7,458 nucleotides of DNA from G020354085 sp964629975 (GTDB lineage Bacteria > Pseudomonadota > Gammaproteobacteria > Acidiferrobacterales > Sulfurifustaceae), in the NCBI GenBank assembly GCA_964629975.1, contig CAZVUN010000138.1:1-7458 (forward strand). Direction: 5' to 3'. Below are positions 1-5,591 of this stretch, piece after piece. Every line of letters begins with the position of its first letter. Positions within the stretch are counted from its first letter, which is position 1. The notes below the pieces were generated by a model. The model was not told the origin of the DNA, did no database searches, and saw only the letters and a list, made by a program, of their open reading frames with translations. Both the position numbers and the translations under genes were made by a program.

Positions 1-27
1 ACGCCGCCGCCCGCCCGCGCCAGGACA

Positions 28-40
28 CGCCGTAACGGCG
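28..40. repeat. Small inverted repeat CGCCG-TAA-CGGCG
   Basis: Perfect 5-bp arms around TAA, upstream of the DUF2459 gene. The TAA also closes a short plus-strand frame open from the window edge (AAARPRQDTP then stop), so this could be the end of an upstream gene, but 10 residues are too few to tell. A 12-bp palindrome GCCCGCGCGGGC follows at 67-78. Confidence 0.3.
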
Positions 41-98
41 CGGGCCCTCCACGGGGCGGCGCGCACGCCCGCGCGGGCAGCGACGGCGGCCGCTGGCA

Positions 99-773
99 AT
101 GCGCACCGCCGCACTGCACGATAACGCCATGCACAGCCTCGCCGTCATGCTCGGGCTGATCCTCACCTGTGCGGCGTGCGCATCGACCGGCGCGGCCACG
201 CCCGCGGCCGAGGCGAACCGCGTCACGCTCTACGTCGTGAGCCACGGCTGGCACACCGGCGTCGTGGTACCGACGCGCGCCGTCGCGCCCGGCGCCTGGC
301 CGGAGGCGGCCGCGCTCGCGCATGCACACCATCTCGAGATCGGCTGGGGCGACCGCGACTACTACCCGGCGCGCGACCCGGGTGTCGGCGACGCCCTGCA
401 CGCGGCGTTCGTGCCCGGGCCCGGGGTGCTGCACATCGTCGCGGTGCACGGGCGCCTCGCCGAGGCGTTCCCGGCGAGCGACATCGTGGCGCTCGCCGTC
501 ACGCCGCAAGGTCTCGCCGGCCTCATCGCCTACGTGCGCGCCAGTTACGAGCGCGACGCCACCGGTGCGCCGATCGCGCTCGGTCCGAGCCTGTACGGCG
601 AGGGCCGCTTCTACGCCTCGGTCGAGCGCTTTCATCTGTTCAACACCTGCAACGTGTGGACCGCGCGTGCGCTGCGCGCGGCCGGCCTGCCGGTGGCGTC
701 CAGCCTCACCGCCGAGGGCCTCATGCAGGAGGTGCGGCGCATCGCCGCCGAACAGGCAGCGGCCGCGCCCTAG
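99..773 (+). CDS. DUF2459 family protein with N-terminal export signal
   Basis: 224 residues, function unknown. Resembles the DUF2459 (TIGR02117) family. What is seen: an N-terminal hydrophobic stretch (about residues 13-29, ending CAACAS) that looks like a signal peptide, possibly a lipoprotein signal although the lipobox is poor; then the family's blocks: VTLYVVSHGWHTGVVVP (42-58), IGWGDRDYY (81-89), and near the end a Tyr/Phe-rich block followed by FNTCNVWTARALRAAGLPV (181-199). The conserved His52 and Cys184 could be catalytic, but that is inference. The TIGRFAM name refers to urease regions in some genomes; no urease gene is visible here. Start is uncertain: ATG 99 gives an Arg in the signal n-region, ATG 129 is the alternative, and neither has a clear ribosome binding site. 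Its stop lies in a CTAG shared with the opposing NYN gene. Confidence 0.82.
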   Translation: MRTAALHDNAMHSLAVMLGLILTCAACASTGAATPAAEANRVTLYVVSHGWHTGVVVPTRAVAPGAWPEAAALAHAHHLEIGWGDRDYYPARDPGVGDALHAAFVPGPGVLHIVAVHGRLAEAFPASDIVALAVTPQGLAGLIAYVRASYERDATGAPIALGPSLYGEGRFYASVERFHLFNTCNVWTARALRAAGLPVASSLTAEGLMQEVRRIAAEQAAAAP

Positions 774-1603
774 TCCTCGGAGGCGAAGCTCTTGATGATG
801 TAGCCGCCGGACTTCTCGTCGTACTCGAGCGTAAGCAGCTTGCGTGCCTGCGCCTCCTCCAGCAGCTCACCGAAGGACTTGAAGCCGTGATAGGTCTCGC
901 TGAACCCGGGCTTGCGGCGCTTCAAGGCCTGCTTGACCATTGAGCCCCACACCTTTTCCTCCGCGCCGCGCTCCTCGAACAGGTCCTCCACCGTCTCCAT
1001 GACCAGATCGAGCGCCGCCTGGCGCTTGTCGTCGTCGGAGCGCGGTTCCTGCTCTTCGGCACGCGCCGCCGTCTTGGGCGCGGCCTTTTGCGCGCTCTTC
1101 TTGCGGGTGCGCCGCTGCTTCTCGGTGGCGCGCACCAGATCGTCGTAGTAGATGAACTCGTCGCAGTTGGCGATCAGCAGGTCGGAGGTCGAGTTCTTCA
1201 CGCCGACCCCGATCACGACCTTGTTGTTCTCACGCAGCTTGCTCACCAGCGGCGAGAAGTCGGAATCGCCGCTGACGATGACGAAGGTATCGACGTGCGC
1301 CTTGGTGTAGCACAGGTCGAGCGCGTCGACGACCATGCGGATGTCGGCCGAGTTCTTGCCGGACAGGCGCACGTGCGGGATCTCGATCAGCTCGAATGCC
1401 GCCTCGTGCATGGTGGCCTTGAACTCCTTGTAGCGCTCCCAGTCGCAATACGCCTTCTTCACCACGATGTTGCCCTTGAGCAGCAGGCGCTCCAGCACCT
1501 TCTGGATGTCGAACGCCGCGTAGCGCGCATCGCGCACGCCGAGCGCGACGTTCTCGAAATCGCAGAACACCGCCATGTTCTGGGTCTTGGCCTTGATGCT
1601 CAT
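770..1603 (-). CDS. NYN domain (LabA/DUF88-like) putative RNase with C-terminal LOTUS/OST-HTH domain
   Basis: 277 residues, cytoplasmic, no signal. N-terminal NYN (PIN-like) nuclease fold: AVFCDFENV (11-19) carries the first acidic residue Asp15 and Asn18; NSADIRMVVDAL (84-95) gives Asp88 and Asp94; FVIVSGDSDFSPLV (107-120) gives the SGDSDF motif with Asp113 and Asp115; CDEFIYYDDL (147-156) closes the domain. A Lys/Arg/Ala-rich linker (about 160-193) leads to a C-terminal OST-HTH/LOTUS domain (about 196-273) with GSMVKQALKRRKPGFSETYHGFKSFGELLEEA. Family knowledge: NYN domains are metal-dependent RNases and LOTUS domains bind RNA, so an RNA-processing or decay role is inferred; the target is unknown. 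Start ATG 1603 is set by GGGAGGAG a few bases upstream; the longer frame to 1681 would overlap the reductase gene. It lies 31 bases after the reductase stop, so co-transcription is likely. Confidence 0.9.
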   Translation of the reverse strand: MSIKAKTQNMAVFCDFENVALGVRDARYAAFDIQKVLERLLLKGNIVVKKAYCDWERYKEFKATMHEAAFELIEIPHVRLSGKNSADIRMVVDALDLCYTKAHVDTFVIVSGDSDFSPLVSKLRENNKVVIGVGVKNSTSDLLIANCDEFIYYDDLVRATEKQRRTRKKSAQKAAPKTAARAEEQEPRSDDDKRQAALDLVMETVEDLFEERGAEEKVWGSMVKQALKRRKPGFSETYHGFKSFGELLEEAQARKLLTLEYDEKSGGYIIKSFASED

Positions 1604-1634
1604 CGCTCCTCCCGGGTCGTCGACCGTGCGTGCG

Positions 1635-2570
1635 TCACAGGGACTGCAAATGCGCGCGCATGCGCCGGCGCAGTGCCGCATCCGGCAGGCGCCCGCGGCC
1701 GGCGGCCATATTGTCGCGCATGTGCGCGGCCTTGGAGGTGGCCGGGATGGCGCAGGTCACGGCCGGGTGACCCAGCACGAACTTGAGAAAGTACTGTGCC
1801 CAGCTCGCGCAATCGAACTCCCGCGCCCAGTCCGGGAGCGCCTGCCCGCGCACCTTGGCGAACAGCCCCCCGCGCCCGAACGGCCGGTTGACCAGCACCG
1901 CCACGCCGCGCTCGGTTGCGAGCGGCAGCAGACGCTCCTCCACCGCACGTTCCTCGATATTGTACGTGAGCTGCACGAAATCGAAGCGCTCGGCTCGCAA
2001 CGCCTGCTCGAGCTCGGCATGCGCGCGGCCGTGCGAGGTGGTGATGCCGAGATAGCGGATCCGGCCCTGCGCCTTCCACGCCTTGAGCGTCTCGAGATGC
2101 ACGCGCCAGTCGCGCAGATTGTGGATCTGCATGAGATCGAAGCGCGCCACGCCCCACAGCGCGCGCGAGCGCTCCATCTGCGCCACCCCGGCGTCGCGCC
2201 CATCGGTCCAGACCTTGGTGGCGGCGAACAGCGCCTCGCGCCGTTTGATGGTCGGCAGCAGCTCGCCGAGCACGGCCTCGGCCGCGCCGTACATCGGCGA
2301 GGAGTCGATCAGGGCGCCGCCGTGCTCGAAGAACGCCTGCAACACCTCGGTGAGCTGCGTGCGGCGCGCGGCATCGAGCGTCACATCGAACGTGCCCGAG
2401 GTGCCCATGCCGATGACCGGCAGCATCTCGCCCGACGACGCGATCGGACGCTTGTCGATGGCCGCAGGCGCGGCCCTCGCGCGTGCCGGGGGCAGCGCAG
2501 CGGTCAGCGCAACGGCGCCGAGGGCCTGCAGGAACCTGCGTCGACCTCGCCGGTATTGTCTCGTGGCCAT
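1635..2570 (-). CDS. Aldo/keto reductase with Tat signal peptide
   Basis: 311 residues. N-terminus has a twin-arginine motif GRRRFLQ (9-15), a hydrophobic Ala/Leu stretch (16-27) and a possible cleavage site after ARA33, so it is predicted to be folded in the cytoplasm with its cofactor and exported by Tat. The rest is an aldo/keto reductase barrel: VIGMGTSGTFDV (52-63), ALIDSSPMYGAAE (86-98) with Asp89 and Tyr94, FAATKVW (115-121) with Lys119, and DLMQIHNL (145-152) with His150, giving a complete Asp-Tyr-Lys-His catalytic tetrad. The C-terminal IPATSKAAHMRDNMAA (275-290) matches the nucleotide-binding end that favours NADPH in this family. Substrate is unknown. Start ATG 2570 has GGAGG at 2579-2583 with an 8-base spacer. 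It sits between the LolA-like gene and the NYN gene in the same direction. Confidence 0.92.
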   Translation of the reverse strand: MATRQYRRGRRRFLQALGAVALTAALPPARARAAPAAIDKRPIASSGEMLPVIGMGTSGTFDVTLDAARRTQLTEVLQAFFEHGGALIDSSPMYGAAEAVLGELLPTIKRREALFAATKVWTDGRDAGVAQMERSRALWGVARFDLMQIHNLRDWRVHLETLKAWKAQGRIRYLGITTSHGRAHAELEQALRAERFDFVQLTYNIEERAVEERLLPLATERGVAVLVNRPFGRGGLFAKVRGQALPDWAREFDCASWAQYFLKFVLGHPAVTCAIPATSKAAHMRDNMAAGRGRLPDAALRRRMRAHLQSL

Positions 2571-2603
2571 CGCGTTCGCCTCCGCGCGACCTGCGCGTGC
2601 GGC

Positions 2604-2609
2604 ATTCTA
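2604..2609 (-). promoter_or_regulatory. Candidate -10 element for the reductase gene
   Basis: On the minus strand this reads TAGAAT, five of six matches to TATAAT, in an otherwise very GC-rich gap and 33 bases upstream of the reductase ATG. No good -35 is present at normal spacing, so this is a weak call; it would let the reductase and NYN genes be transcribed apart from the gene upstream. Confidence 0.3.
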
Positions 2610-2623
2610 CCGGCCGGCTGCAA

Positions 2624-2650
2624 CGCGCCGCCAGCGCGTGTGGCGGTGCG
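2624..2650 (-). terminator. Hairpin between LolA-like and reductase genes
   Basis: A 10-bp stem (CGCGCCGCCA against TGGCGGTGCG, one mismatched pair) around a 7-base loop, starting 23 bases after the stop of the LolA-like gene. There is no T-run on the minus-strand side, so it is either a weak or Rho-assisted terminator, or an mRNA-stabilising 3' hairpin. Confidence 0.4.
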
Positions 2651-2673
2651 CATCTGCGCAGGCACGCAGCCCC

Positions 2674-3462
2674 TCAGGGGTGCGGCCGCAGCAAGCCGTC
2701 AGGCGCGCGTAACCACGCAACCGGTGCCGGGTGGCGGCGCTGGGGCGGCGCGTCGTTGAACAGCTCATCCGGCAACTGCGGCGCGACCTCGACGCGCTCG
2801 AGCTCGGTGTAACCGGTCTGTCCGCCCATGGCGTAGTGCACTTCCTTGAACGCGAACAGCCGGCCGCCAATCCGGCGGAAATCGTCATAGGTGGCGCCGA
2901 ACTCCATCGATCCGCCGTCTCCTTCCATCACGCCACGCGTCTCGCGGATGTGACCGGTTTCGGGCGAGATCCCGACGACGAGCCGCAGGTTGCCGTGAAA
3001 GCGCAACTCCACCGCGTGCAGGCGCTCGCCGCGCTTGCCGACCAGGCTGCCGCCGTCCTTGAGCTGCCTGCGGTGATCGAGCAGCGTAAGCGGCAGACCG
3101 AGGCGCGCCGCCTGCAGCAACATCGAGGAGTAGAACGGCCCCTGCGCCGCCCGCCCCTGGCGCCAGGCGCGCGCGCCGGATAGCACGCGCAGCTCCGCTT
3201 CGCTGTTTGGGTACTCGATCTCGATGCGCAGCCGGTCCGGATGCTGATAGGCGCGCAGCACCGAGCCCTTCTGGCCACGCATGCTCGAGTAGGTCGTGCC
3301 GTACTGCGCGAACGCGCGCGTCTGCGCCAGCCGCTCCGCCCCGCCGTACGCCGCCGTGACCTTCTCGAGCAGGGCTTCGAGCCCGCTGGCGCGCGCGCCG
3401 GCGCTCGCGGCAAGCAGCGCCGCCAGGCACACAAACCGGCTTGTCCAGGATGCCAGGTTCAT
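2674..3462 (-). CDS. Periplasmic LolA-like (outer-membrane lipoprotein-sorting-like) protein
   Basis: 262 residues. A signal peptide is clear: MNLASWTSRF, then a hydrophobic core (11-22), with a likely cleavage after ARA26. The mature part begins LEALLEKVTAAYGGAERLAQTRAF, a pattern common to periplasmic proteins of the LolA/LolB-like fold, followed by alternating beta-strand segments (SVLRAYQHPDRLRIEIEYP 67-85, LHAVELRFHGNLRLVVGISPETGHI 148-172) and a late strand pair (FGATYDDFRRIGGRLFAFKEVHY 188-210). The repeated aromatic/charged strands and the 'SPETGHIRETRG' turn resemble LolA-fold proteins that hold a lipid in a concave sheet. No exact family is recognised, and lipoprotein carrier function is inference only. 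Start ATG 3462 has GGAG at 3471-3474, 8-base spacer. It is the first gene of the minus-strand run ahead of the exported reductase. Confidence 0.75.
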   Translation of the reverse strand: MNLASWTSRFVCLAALLAASAGARASGLEALLEKVTAAYGGAERLAQTRAFAQYGTTYSSMRGQKGSVLRAYQHPDRLRIEIEYPNSEAELRVLSGARAWRQGRAAQGPFYSSMLLQAARLGLPLTLLDHRRQLKDGGSLVGKRGERLHAVELRFHGNLRLVVGISPETGHIRETRGVMEGDGGSMEFGATYDDFRRIGGRLFAFKEVHYAMGGQTGYTELERVEVAPQLPDELFNDAPPQRRHPAPVAWLRAPDGLLRPHP

Positions 3463-3510
3463 TCAGTCCACTCCGCGCTGCCCCGCGGGCCGCGCACCGG
3501 TGCACCCGGC

Positions 3511-3516
3511 ATCATA
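3511..3516 (-). promoter_or_regulatory. Candidate -10 element for the LolA-like gene
   Basis: Minus strand reads TATGAT (five of six to consensus), 48 bases upstream of the ATG at 3462. No matching -35 at 16-18 bases; a TTGAAC on the same strand at 3551-3546 is too far (29-base spacing). Weak call based on A/T richness and position. Confidence 0.3.
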
Positions 3517-3752
3517 GCCGAGCCCGCGCCACCCCGGCGGCGCAGGTTCAAGGGGGGTCGGGCCCGGCCGGGTGGCGCGCAGCCGGCGCCGCAACATCCG
3601 CCCGGGGGGGGTGCACGCCGGCCGCCAACCGCCCAAAAACGACGAAAAAACCGGCCTTGATCCAGCAGTCTGCTTGCCTTTGCGCGCCGCAGGCCGTCCC
3701 TGGCGGTGCGCGGCGATCGGCAAACCGCCCGGCGCGAACACGTAACCATCTG

Positions 3753-3761
3753 TGGTACTAT
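3753..3761 (+). promoter_or_regulatory. Extended -10 promoter candidate for the small gene
   Basis: TGGTACTAT fits the extended -10 pattern TG-N-TANNNT, in the most A/T-rich part of the gap. The -35 region (about 3733-3738) is poor, which extended -10 promoters tolerate. The element is embedded in a near-perfect inverted repeat GTGGTACTATCAC (3752-3764, one mismatch), so a repressor could occlude it. A start near 3768 would give a leader of roughly 140 bases. Confidence 0.4.
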
Positions 3762-3789
3762 CACTTTTTTCCCGTTGTGCGCCCGGTTC

Positions 3790-3812
3790 TGGTCAAATCG
3801 TGACCACCGGTC
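3790..3812 (+). promoter_or_regulatory. Overlapping inverted repeats in the leader of the small gene
   Basis: TGGTCA-AATCG-TGACCA (3790-3806) is a perfect 6-bp inverted repeat with a 5-base spacer. Its right arm also pairs with the next element: GACC-ACC-GGTC (3802-3812). The two hairpins share an arm and cannot form together. As DNA, the first repeat could equally be a dimeric operator just downstream of the promoter. Confidence 0.4.
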
Positions 3813-3887
3813 GGCGGCTACAGGGCAGAGCCACTTCGGGCCGCGGTGCACGCGCCGCTGAACCTGCCCAGTCAGATATGGAAGACG

Positions 3888-4991
3888 TCAGGAGAGGAAA
3901 CAGTCATGCCACCGGTAACGAGTGACAACCCGTCCGCCGCGCGCGGCAGTGCCATCCGCCCGCTGCCTTACAAGCTTGCGCGCGTGGAAAAAGTGAGCGC
4001 GCCCGAGGGCGGGACGGGCGGGACGTGGTACCGCTACGTGCTCGACAACGGTCGCTCCACCATCACCGGTCAGCGCAACGGTTCGCTCAAGGACGTCACC
4101 GCCTACGCCAATCATTGCGCCGAGCAACTTAACGCCCGCAGCTTCCACGGCCAGTCGATCTGGGCACCGCGCGGCCGCAAGCCGGCCAACGCCAGCGGCT
4201 GAGGCAGCGCCGCCCGGCGGCCCGGTCGCAGCGCGGCCGGGCCAGCCCCTCCACGGAATCCCCAGGTATGCGCGCGCCGTCGCAACGCCGGTCGGCTCGC
4301 GCACCAACCGCGCCGCCGGGTCGAGCTTGTCGATGAGCCGCTCCCACAGCGTGTCCACATCGTCGCCAAACAGCGACTCGGCATCGGCCTCGACCACGTA
4401 CCAATCGCGGCGCGCCAGCTCGTGCTGCAACTGCCCCGGCGCCCAGCCGGCGTGCCCGGCGTACAGGCGCAGGTCACGCGCCGGCTTGTTGCGTGCAATC
4501 AACGCAGCGAGCACGTCGCGATCCGCACTGAGGTAGATGCCGTCGACGACGCGCTCGACTCCCTCGCGGGCCTTCTCGTTGCGCATCAGCATCACGACCT
4601 GTGTCGCCGCGACCGGCCCGCCGAAGAACAGCGGGTGCGCGGTCTTCTCCACCCCCGGCAGGTCGGGTACCGCGTCGGCCAGGCGCAGGCGCGTGCGGCG
4701 ATTGACCACCACACCGACCGTCCCGCCGGCGCCGTGCGCCGTGAGGAAGACCACCGTGCGATGGAAGTTCCAATCCGGCAGGTCACGTCGCGCCACCAGC
4801 AGCACGCCCGCCGCCGGTGCAACCTGTGTTGCGCCCCGTGCCGCCAGCGCGCCGCCCGCCGACACGCCAGCGGCGAGCAGCCCGATGAGCCCGAGTGCCA
4901 TGAACATCCGCTGCGGGCCGGTGACCGCAACCGCCAGTTGCCTGGCCGGGCGCACGCCAACAGCGGCGAGCCACGACGCGTGCCGATTCAT
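3888..4991 (-). CDS. YqgE/AlgH family (UPF0301) protein with N-terminal membrane segment
   Basis: The frame encodes 367 residues. The AlgH domain spans about 60-245: GVLLVARRDLPDWNFHRTVVFL (62-83), GTVGVVVNRRT (90-100), HPLFFGGPV (119-127), GIYLSADRDVL (151-161), LRLYAGHAGWAPGQLQHEL (174-192) and DWYVVEADAESLFGDD (196-211) are the family blocks. The family is linked to regulatory phenotypes such as alginate control in Pseudomonas, but its biochemical role is unknown. Two oddities: usual members are about 190 residues and cytoplasmic, while this one has a hydrophobic segment MFMALGLIGLLAAGVSAGGALA (29-50), so it is probably anchored or exported; and there is no stop near the domain end. The frame runs on about 120 residues, of which about 265-362 lie antisense to the small gene. 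That tail is Ala/Gly/Arg-rich and probably not conserved. Start ATG 4991 overlaps the stop of a five-codon coupling ORF after the YchJ gene; no ribosome binding site of its own. Confidence 0.8.
   Translation of the reverse strand: MNRHASWLAAVGVRPARQLAVAVTGPQRMFMALGLIGLLAAGVSAGGALAARGATQVAPAAGVLLVARRDLPDWNFHRTVVFLTAHGAGGTVGVVVNRRTRLRLADAVPDLPGVEKTAHPLFFGGPVAATQVVMLMRNEKAREGVERVVDGIYLSADRDVLAALIARNKPARDLRLYAGHAGWAPGQLQHELARRDWYVVEADAESLFGDDVDTLWERLIDKLDPAARLVREPTGVATARAYLGIPWRGWPGRAATGPPGGAASAAGVGRLAAARCPDRLAVEAAGVKLLGAMIGVGGDVLERTVALTGDGGATVVEHVAVPRPARPALGRAHFFHARKLVRQRADGTAARGGRVVTRYRWHDCFLS
3906..4202 (+). CDS. Small conserved-looking protein of unknown function
   Basis: 98 residues, soluble, no signal or membrane segment, no Cys motif (a single Cys). 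The centre looks folded: RPLPYKLARVEKVSAPE, then GGTWYRYVLDNGRSTITGQRNGSLKDVTAYANHCAEQLNARS; the ends are low-complexity and charged. The Trp-Tyr-Arg-Tyr strand, a Gly-Arg turn and a final amphipathic helix suggest a compact alpha/beta domain. I do not recognise a named family. Evidence for a real gene: GGAGAGG at 3891-3897 with an 8-base spacer to ATG 3906, an upstream extended -10, and third-position GC of about 84% against about 62% at first positions, the expected coding pattern. It lies entirely antisense to the unstopped tail of the AlgH frame. The ATG at 3846 in frame was rejected for lack of a ribosome binding site. Confidence 0.8.
   Translation: MPPVTSDNPSAARGSAIRPLPYKLARVEKVSAPEGGTGGTWYRYVLDNGRSTITGQRNGSLKDVTAYANHCAEQLNARSFHGQSIWAPRGRKPANASG
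4219..4243. terminator. Hairpin between the convergent small gene and AlgH core
   Basis: GGCCCGG (4219-4225) pairs with CCGGGCC (4237-4243) around an 11-base loop, 16 bases after the small gene's stop. No T-run on either strand; it could serve both converging transcripts, but on the minus strand it falls inside the AlgH reading frame. Confidence 0.35.
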
Positions 4992-5005
4992 GGCGGCATG
5001 CTCAT
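4988..5005 (-). other. Five-codon coupling ORF (MSMPP) between YchJ and AlgH genes
   Basis: On the minus strand, ATG at 5005 overlaps the YchJ stop as ATGA, reads Met-Ser-Met-Pro-Pro, and ends in a TGA that overlaps the AlgH start as a second ATGA. This explains how AlgH could be translated without a Shine-Dalgarno sequence: terminating ribosomes are handed on twice. The same stretch is an inverted repeat, CGGCATG-CT-CATGCCG (4994-5009 on the plus strand). Function is inference. Confidence 0.4.
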
Positions 5006-5421
5006 GCCGGTACCTGTCCGGTTTGCGGCTCGGCCCCAAGGTACAGCCAGCGACCCTCTTCGCGTACGAAGCGACTGATCTCGTGCAGACGCACGGCGCG
5101 CCCGGCCGGTTTGTAGCGCGCCACGAACTCGACCAGGCCGCTGACGTCGCCGGCACCGCCGGCGTGGGTGCGCACGATCGTCAGCCCCAGCCACCGGACC
5201 GGGGCGAGCGCTGCGAGCGCGGCAGCCGGCGGGCGCGTGGCGGGATGCCAGGTGCGCAACAGATAGTCATTGCGCCCCAACGTGTACGCGCTGTAGCGCG
5301 AGCGCATGAGCTCTTCGGCGGTCGCCGCGCACGCCCCGGCGTCGAGAAGGCGCCCGCAGCAGGCGGCGAAGTCGCGCCCGGACTGGCACGGGCACGGTGC
5401 GGGATCGATTGCGGCAGGCAT
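5002..5421 (-). CDS. YchJ family (UPF0225) protein
   Basis: 139 residues, cytoplasmic. N-terminal SEC-C type zinc-binding motif CPCQSGRDFAACCG (Cys10, Cys12, Cys21, Cys22), then the YchJ core: ELMRSRYSAYTLGRNDYLLRTWHP (37-60), VRWLGLTIVRTHAGG (75-89), LVEFVARYK (96-104), and HEISRFVREEGRWLYLGAE (113-131). E. coli YchJ carries a second SEC-C motif at its C-terminus; here the protein stops at GQVPA without it, as in shorter family members. Biochemical function is not established; the SEC-C motif suggests zinc and perhaps protein binding. ATG 5421 is preferred over an in-frame TTG at 5433; no clear ribosome binding site is seen. It heads a two-gene unit with AlgH. Confidence 0.9.
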   Translation of the reverse strand: MPAAIDPAPCPCQSGRDFAACCGRLLDAGACAATAEELMRSRYSAYTLGRNDYLLRTWHPATRPPAAALAALAPVRWLGLTIVRTHAGGAGDVSGLVEFVARYKPAGRAVRLHEISRFVREEGRWLYLGAEPQTGQVPA

Positions 5422-5591
5422 GGTGCGCGTCAAACGGGTGACGCGTCACTGTAGCAGGAACCCGCCGCCGATCGCAGGGTCTCGGCCGCCGGCCGGTCGG
5501 TGCGCCCGCCGTCCGCCCCGGGGGCCATCGCGATTTTGTACTAGCCTTAGCCTCAGAATCGGGCAAAACCCGCTCCCACCGGACACGCGGC
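5422..5591. other. Divergent intergenic region, 170 bases
   Basis: Between YchJ (minus) and the membrane protein (plus). Besides the palindrome near 5438, it has a short A/T-rich patch at 5532-5560 that probably contains the plus-strand promoter, though no clean -35/-10 pair is seen, and a small inverted repeat CGGG-CAAAA-CCCG at 5560-5572, about 20 bases before the GTG start. Confidence 0.45.
5438..5449. promoter_or_regulatory. Perfect 12-bp palindrome GTGACGCGTCAC, possible operator
   Basis: Lies 17 bases upstream of the YchJ ATG, in the gap between divergent genes. On the minus strand it starts right at a weak -10-like TACAGT (5453-5448), so a bound protein would cover the transcription start. 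A half-site CGCGTCA is repeated at 5426-5432, 16 bases from the copy at 5442-5448. No known regulator is assigned. Confidence 0.4.

Larger units (their letters stand above)
3463..3905. other. Divergent intergenic region, 443 bases
   Basis: Separates the minus-strand LolA-like gene from the plus-strand small gene. It holds promoter candidates for both sides, a run of six G at 3552-3557 and of eight G at 3604-3611, two A-tracts (3635-3639 and 3645-3650) about one helical turn apart, and inverted repeats in the last 150 bases. Open frames crossing it on both strands show no recognisable protein, so I see no gene here. Confidence 0.6.

Noticed and set aside
3..35. Possible C-terminal tail of an upstream plus-strand gene (AAARPRQDTP, stop)
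   Set aside because: Only ten residues before the edge; cannot be told from chance.
1575..2759. 394-residue plus-strand open frame
   Set aside because: Antisense to the reductase gene; rich in Arg/His/Gln/Leu with no domain. The reductase on the other strand has a full catalytic tetrad and Shine-Dalgarno sequence.
3752..3771. Inverted repeat followed by six T, as a Rho-independent terminator
   Set aside because: The stem would be only about four pairs including a G-U; too weak. It fits better as an extended -10 or operator.
3459..3851. 130-residue minus-strand open frame in the divergent gap
   Set aside because: No ribosome binding site, biased composition, crosses promoter-like sequence and G runs; nothing supports coding.
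4422..5078. 218-residue plus-strand open frame
   Set aside because: Antisense to the AlgH domain; no recognisable protein features.
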